The notes under the pieces are model-generated. The model saw only the letters and a list, made by a program, of their open reading frames with translations, had not been told where the DNA came from and did no database searches. Below are positions 60,393-64,000 of a stretch of DNA of 64,000 nt, piece after piece; position 1 is the stretch's first letter; every line of letters begins with the position of its first letter. Both the position numbers and the translations under genes were made by a program. Source of the DNA: Chloroflexota bacterium (GTDB taxonomy: Bacteria; Chloroflexota; Anaerolineae; Anaerolineales; VGOW01); the NCBI GenBank assembly GCA_016197225.1, contig JACPWC010000059.1:1-64000 (forward strand), written 5' to 3'.

Positions 60393-61151
60393 TCACCACC
60401 GGAAGATCATCTCGTCTTCGCCGCCCTGTTTGAGGTTGTAGTCCACCTTTTGCCCGGCGTGCAGGATGCGGTCGCAGTTGCTGCAGCGCACCAGATTCTC
60501 GCTCTGGCGGATGGCCTGGATGCGGGCCGAGGAGGGCGCTTCGCCGCAACCGTTGCAAACGCCGCTTTCGAGCAGGGAGACGGCCAGGCCGCGTTTGCGC
60601 GGGCGGAGCGAATCGTACAGGGCCAGGTCTTCGGGGTTGATGTTGGAAGTGGCGGCTTCGCGCTCGCCGCTGGCTTTGGCAACCAGGGCTTCGAGCGCGC
60701 CTTGGTCGCGAACGAGATCGGTTTGCTCGCCTGCGCGGACGGTTTCGGCGGCGGCCAGCGCCTCGCGGGCGGCGGCCTCCCCGGCCTCGGCGGCTTCCCC
60801 GGCCTCCATCGCCGCCAACTGTTGATCGTCCAGCCCGCCGCGTCGTTTCTTCAGCGAGTCAACCTCGGCCTGCAAGTCTTTGAGTTCGCGCGGGTTCGTC
60901 ACCTTGCCGCCGTAAAGCTGGTCTTCCACTTCGGCGATCTTGGCGGCCAAGACCTGGCTTTCGGCTTCGATGTCTTTGGCCTTCTTGCGGGCTTCGGCCA
61001 GTTGGGCCTGGGCGGCGTTCAGGGCGGCCTGCGCTTTTTGCACCGCCGGGCTGTTGGCCAGCTTGGCGTCCACTTCTGCCAGCTGGGCGCGGCGCAGGTC
61101 AAGTTCGGTGTCAATGGTTTGCAATCGGTAGAGGGTAGATGAGCGGCTCAC
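60393..61151 (-). CDS. Coiled-coil protein with C4 zinc ribbon
   Basis: From a GTG at 61151 (SRSSTLYRLQTIDTEL) the product has 252 residues. About 1-190 is a long antiparallel coiled coil rich in Ala, Glu and Lys (AQAQLAEARKKAKDIEAESQVLAAKI), with YGGKVTNPRELKDLQAEVDSLKKRR at the hairpin; 200-240 is a zinc ribbon CNGCGEAP...CSNCDRIL. This matches the CT398/HP0958-type zf-RING_7 family (flagellar or RNA-binding chaperone relatives). TATAAT lies 7 nt upstream of the GTG, suggesting a leaderless mRNA. A longer frame upstream would translate the repeat array. Confidence 0.87.
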   Translation of the reverse strand: MSRSSTLYRLQTIDTELDLRRAQLAEVDAKLANSPAVQKAQAALNAAQAQLAEARKKAKDIEAESQVLAAKIAEVEDQLYGGKVTNPRELKDLQAEVDSLKKRRGGLDDQQLAAMEAGEAAEAGEAAAREALAAAETVRAGEQTDLVRDQGALEALVAKASGEREAATSNINPEDLALYDSLRPRKRGLAVSLLESGVCNGCGEAPSSARIQAIRQSENLVRCSNCDRILHAGQKVDYNLKQGGEDEMIFRW

Positions 61152-61167
61152 AAGCAGGATTATACAA

Positions 61168-61243
61168 TGAACAGTGAACAAAAACCCAAATCTCAAACTC
61201 CAAAACCCCAATCCCCAATCCAAAATCCCAAATCCAAAATCGT
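61168..61243. repeat. Heptamer array AATCCCA in a divergent gap
   Basis: AACCCAA, ATCTCAA, ACTCCAA, AACCCCA, ATCCCCA, ATCCAAA, ATCCCAA and ATCCAAA, eight consecutive 7-nt units, preceded by AATGAACAGTGAAC. The longest uninterrupted array of the window. Confidence 0.9.
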
Positions 61244-61256
61244 AAAGTGGGTGCGC

Positions 61257-61262
61257 TATAAT
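61257..61262 (+). promoter_or_regulatory. -10 element of the adaptor-permease operon
   Basis: TATAAT at 61257-61262 with GAAAGGA further down as ribosome site; no convincing -35 is visible because the repeat array occupies that position. Confidence 0.4.
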
Positions 61263-61299
61263 CCCCTGCTGACTCTTGCTGAAAGGAACTACACCCGAC

Positions 61300-62694
61300 A
61301 TGTTCTCACGTCGCAATCTCATCATCGCCGGCATCGTCATTCTGATCCTGGCCGGGGGAGCCGCCTACTATTTTCAACAGCAGGCGGCCCAGCGCGCCGC
61401 CGAGGCCGCCGCCCTGCGCACCGAGGTGGTGGCCACCGGTGACATTCTCTCCACCGTGAGCGCCACCGGCAGCATCGCGCCGGAGGCGCAGGTGAACTTG
61501 AGCTTCGCCACAACGGGCACAGTGGCCGAAGTGCTGGTGGAGGTAGGCGACGCCGTGAAGAAGGGTCAGGTGCTGGCCCGGCTGGACACGACGAATTTGG
61601 AGTTGACGGTGGCCCAGGCCGAGCAGACCTACGTTCTGCAACAGGCCAACCTGGAGCAACTTCAGACCGGCTCCAGCGAGTCGGAGATCAAAGCGGCCCA
61701 GGCGGCCATTGCCAGCGCCAACGCAACTTACGCCGCCGCCAAGCAACAGACCGACGCCCAGCCCGACTCGCTGGTGATTGCCCAGTCGAATCTGGACAAA
61801 GTCAAAGAGCATTTGCGGGTGGCGCAGTGGGCCTACGACAACATGCTCAACACCTGGTTCCTCAAAGACTACGCGCCCAACTCGCCGCAGGCCGAAGCCC
61901 TGAAGAATGCCCAGACCGATTACGACGTTGCCCTGGCCGACTACAACTTGAAGAAGGCGCAGATCAATTCCAGCAGTTTGTCGGCGGCTTATGCCCAGGT
62001 GACGCAGGCTCAGGCCAACCTGGCCAAGCTGGAGGCCGGGCCGAGCGCGGCCCAATTGAAGGCGGCTCAGGCGCAGGTAGAGCAGGCGCGCATTTCGCTG
62101 GAGATTGCGAAAACGAATCTGGAGAAGGCCACGCTCAAAGCGCCGTTCGTGGGCGTGGTGGCGGCGGTGAACGTGAAGCTGGGCGAGACGGCGGGCGGCG
62201 GTTCAGCTTTTGTGCTGGTAGACGACTCGCTCTTTCACATTGACGTGACGGTGGACGAAGTGGACGTGGCCCGCATTGCCCTCGGCCAGCAACTCACGGT
62301 GACTCTGGACGCCCTGCCCGGCGAAGTCATCAACGGCCAGGTGGATCAGATTGCGCCGACGGCGACGGTGAACGGCGGGGTGGTGTCATATGCCGTCCGC
62401 CTGGTGCTGGACTCGACAGACGCGCCACTGCGCGCCGGGATGAGCGCCACCGCCGACATCGTGGTGGACAGGGCCACGAACGTGGTGCTGGTTCCCAACT
62501 GGGCTATCCGCCGCGACCGGGACACGGGCGAGGTGCTGGCCAGCATTCTCAAAGACGGCCAGCCCGTCGAAGTGCCGGTCACCCTCGGCCTGCGCAACGA
62601 GACCCTCTCCGAAGTGAAAGAGGGCGTGCAGGCCGGCGACACGGTAGCCGTCTCCACCCTGCGCGAGCAGTTGAGCTTCTTCGGCGGCGGGTAG
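61300..62694 (+). CDS. MacA-like periplasmic adaptor (HlyD family)
   Basis: Start ATG 61300 (MFSRRNLIIAGIV). 464 residues: N-terminal membrane helix (6-26), barrel-sandwich half VSATGSIAPEAQVNLSFATTGTVAEVLVEVGDAVKKGQVLARL in outline, a long coiled-coil hairpin (LEQLQTGSSESEIKAAQAAIASANATYAAAKQ), the second lipoyl half LKAPFVGVVAAVNVKLGETAG, a beta-barrel and membrane-proximal domain. It partners an ABC or permease component in export across the membrane; the next gene supplies the permease. Confidence 0.92.
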   Translation: MFSRRNLIIAGIVILILAGGAAYYFQQQAAQRAAEAAALRTEVVATGDILSTVSATGSIAPEAQVNLSFATTGTVAEVLVEVGDAVKKGQVLARLDTTNLELTVAQAEQTYVLQQANLEQLQTGSSESEIKAAQAAIASANATYAAAKQQTDAQPDSLVIAQSNLDKVKEHLRVAQWAYDNMLNTWFLKDYAPNSPQAEALKNAQTDYDVALADYNLKKAQINSSSLSAAYAQVTQAQANLAKLEAGPSAAQLKAAQAQVEQARISLEIAKTNLEKATLKAPFVGVVAAVNVKLGETAGGGSAFVLVDDSLFHIDVTVDEVDVARIALGQQLTVTLDALPGEVINGQVDQIAPTATVNGGVVSYAVRLVLDSTDAPLRAGMSATADIVVDRATNVVLVPNWAIRRDRDTGEVLASILKDGQPVEVPVTLGLRNETLSEVKEGVQAGDTVAVSTLREQLSFFGGG

Positions 62695-62772
62695 TTTGAC
62701 AACGGATTTAACGAATGTAAATGGATAAAAAACAATCATCCGTTCTTTCCGCTCCATCCGTTGTCCAAAACC

Positions 62773-64000
62773 ATGACTCTTTCCGAAAACATCCGTCTCG
62801 CGCTTCGGGCGCTGGCCGCCAACCGGCTGAGAGCGGCCCTGACCATGCTGGGCATCATTATCGGCGTGGGGGCCGTCATCACTTTGCTTTCAGTCGGCAA
62901 GGGCGTCGAGAAGTCGGTCTCCGACTCGTTCCAGAACATCGGCACCAATTTGCTATTCGTGATACCGGGCGGGGAGAACAGCAACGGCAACCGGCCCGGC
63001 GCGGCGGCTCAATTTCAAAGCAACCCCAAAGACCTGACGGACGACGACGCTGAGGCCTTGCTTGATCCGGTTCGCGCGCCTGACGTGATTGCCGTCTCAC
63101 CGGAATACGACATCTTCGCCGCCGTCGAGTTTGGCCGCTCCGACACGCAGACCAACATCTGGGGCGTCACGCCCAACTTCCCCGCCGTGCGCGATTACGC
63201 CCTGGCCGACGGCGACTTCTTCACCCAGACTGAGCTTGTGTCTCGCTCACGGGTGGCCGTCATCGGCCAGACCATCGTCAAGAATCTCTACGGCGAAGAT
63301 GAAGCGCCGATTGGCACGACGATCAAGATTCGCGGCATCCCCTTCAAAGTGATCGGCGTGCTGGCGAGCAAAGGCGGCTCCACCTTCGGCGACGCCGACG
63401 ATCTGATCCTGATCCCGCTGACGACGATGCAGGAACGTCTGGCGAATGCCCGCAACGGTGAAGGCGACTTGCGGGTGTCGTTCATTACCGCCCAGGTGAG
63501 CGCCAGTGACCGGATGGAGGCCGCCGCTCAGCAGATCACCGACCTGCTCCGCGACCGCCACCAGATTGATTACCGGGCTGAGGACGATTTTTCGATCATC
63601 ACCCAAACCGACGTGCTCTCGGCCTTTGGGCAAGTGACGGGGGCCATCACCGCTTTTCTGGGAACCATCGCCGCCATCAGTTTGCTGGTGGGCGGCATTG
63701 GCATCATGAACATCATGCTGGTCTCGGTCACCGAGCGCACGCGCGAGATTGGTTTGCGCAAGGCGGTGGGGGCCAAGCGCGGCGACGTGTTGTGGCAGTT
63801 TCTGGTGGAGGCCATGACGCTCTCGGTGACGGGCGGCGCCATCGGCATCGCTTTTGGCGTGGCGCTGGCCCTGTTGATCGCCAGCCTGCAGGACAACCTT
63901 GAGATCGTCGTGACCTGGGACGTGGTGGCGATGGCGACTCTGTTCTCTGCCGCCATCGGCTTGTTCTTCGGCATCTATCCGGCTTACCGGGCCTCTAAGT
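62773..64000 (+). CDS. MacB-like ABC transporter permease (3' partial)
   Basis: The frame opens at ATG 62773 (MTLSENIRLALRALAANRLR) and is still open at the window edge, giving 409 residues so far. N-terminal helix LTMLGIIIGVGAVITLLSVG, a MacB_PCD extracytoplasmic domain (GTNLLFVIPGG, VIAVSPEY, VIGQTIVKNLYG, PFKVIGVLASKGG), then FtsX-like helices with GGIGIMNIMLVSVTERTREIGLRKAVGAKRGDVLWQFL. No ATPase domain is fused, so the ATPase must be a separate gene, perhaps just downstream. It forms a tripartite-like export system with the adaptor. Confidence 0.93.
   Translation, partial: MTLSENIRLALRALAANRLRAALTMLGIIIGVGAVITLLSVGKGVEKSVSDSFQNIGTNLLFVIPGGENSNGNRPGAAAQFQSNPKDLTDDDAEALLDPVRAPDVIAVSPEYDIFAAVEFGRSDTQTNIWGVTPNFPAVRDYALADGDFFTQTELVSRSRVAVIGQTIVKNLYGEDEAPIGTTIKIRGIPFKVIGVLASKGGSTFGDADDLILIPLTTMQERLANARNGEGDLRVSFITAQVSASDRMEAAAQQITDLLRDRHQIDYRAEDDFSIITQTDVLSAFGQVTGAITAFLGTIAAISLLVGGIGIMNIMLVSVTERTREIGLRKAVGAKRGDVLWQFLVEAMTLSVTGGAIGIAFGVALALLIASLQDNLEIVVTWDVVAMATLFSAAIGLFFGIYPAYRASK

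Noticed and set aside
59625-61142. 505-codon open frame on the plus strand
   Set aside because: Antisense to the NACHT and coiled-coil zinc-ribbon genes; low-complexity Gly/Ala/Arg composition.
1-64000. tRNA and rRNA genes
   Set aside because: I looked for T-loop-like GGTTCRANTCC with matching acceptor stems and for rRNA core sequences and saw none convincing.

Overview
The window is a 64 kb piece of a GC-rich bacterial chromosome that is almost fully coding. Gene content points to a monoderm-like member of the Chloroflexota, most likely Anaerolineae-related. The reasons are: a dcw (division and cell wall) cluster of mraZ, rsmH, ftsL, ftsI, murF, mraY, murD, ftsW, murG, murC, murB, ddl, ftsQ, ftsA and ftsZ running straight into nrdR and a B12-dependent ribonucleotide reductase; Thr/Pro-rich linkers of the TNTPT type; several beta-propeller lipoproteins; a kinase-nSTAND-WD40 giant; and no lipopolysaccharide or outer-membrane genes. 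The lineage is my inference; no rRNA or tRNA is visible here.

Layout. 1-8 kb: ATP-grasp enzyme (cut by the window edge), yggX, a formyltransferase, then exported wall enzymes (amidase, an M23 fusion protein, two L,D-transpeptidases) and an SDR. 8-25 kb: the dcw cluster behind a MraZ-type operator; murE is absent, ftsW lacks an internal segment, and murG is broken by an internal deletion with a frameshift. 25-29.5 kb: nrdR with promoter and NrdR boxes, then nrdJ carrying an intein at its active-site cysteine. 29.5-43 kb: aat, a sugar-dehydrogenase-like lipoprotein, two polytopic glycosyltransferase-like proteins, the kinase-nSTAND-WD40 protein, a GT2 and an ettA-like ABC-F gene with an in-frame TAG. 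43-52 kb: antibiotic-kinase-like protein, DUF4058, acyl-CoA synthetase, propeller lipoprotein, DUF402, a DHH-CBS-CCA enzyme and NUDIX. 52-58 kb: a Tat-exported L,D-transpeptidase, a CcdA-like protein with apparently permuted helices, a TlpA-like thioredoxin, DUF2085, and pgeF-yggS-yggT-yggU. 58-64 kb: a membrane NACHT-HEAT protein, a coiled-coil zinc-ribbon protein, and a MacA-like adaptor with a MacB-like permease that runs off the window.

How the genes fit together. The dcw block makes lipid-linked peptidoglycan precursors and the divisome. The wall enzymes on either side remodel or cross-link the wall, with three separate YkuD enzymes suggesting 3-3 cross-links. CcdA-TlpA supplies extracytoplasmic thiol redox. 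nrdR/nrdJ links deoxynucleotide supply to division.

The most unusual signal is not a gene. More than twenty short arrays of degenerate repeats with a 7-nt period, from several unrelated word families, sit between genes. They also lie inside reading frames, where they supply start codons, Shine-Dalgarno-like purines, promoter spacers, a signal peptide and membrane-protein loops. A second class, GTAG...CTAC-type palindromes, supplies the stop codons of three genes and interrupts the frame of a fourth. A third recurrent signal is a TANNNT box 6-7 nt upstream of start codons, which suggests leaderless transcripts.
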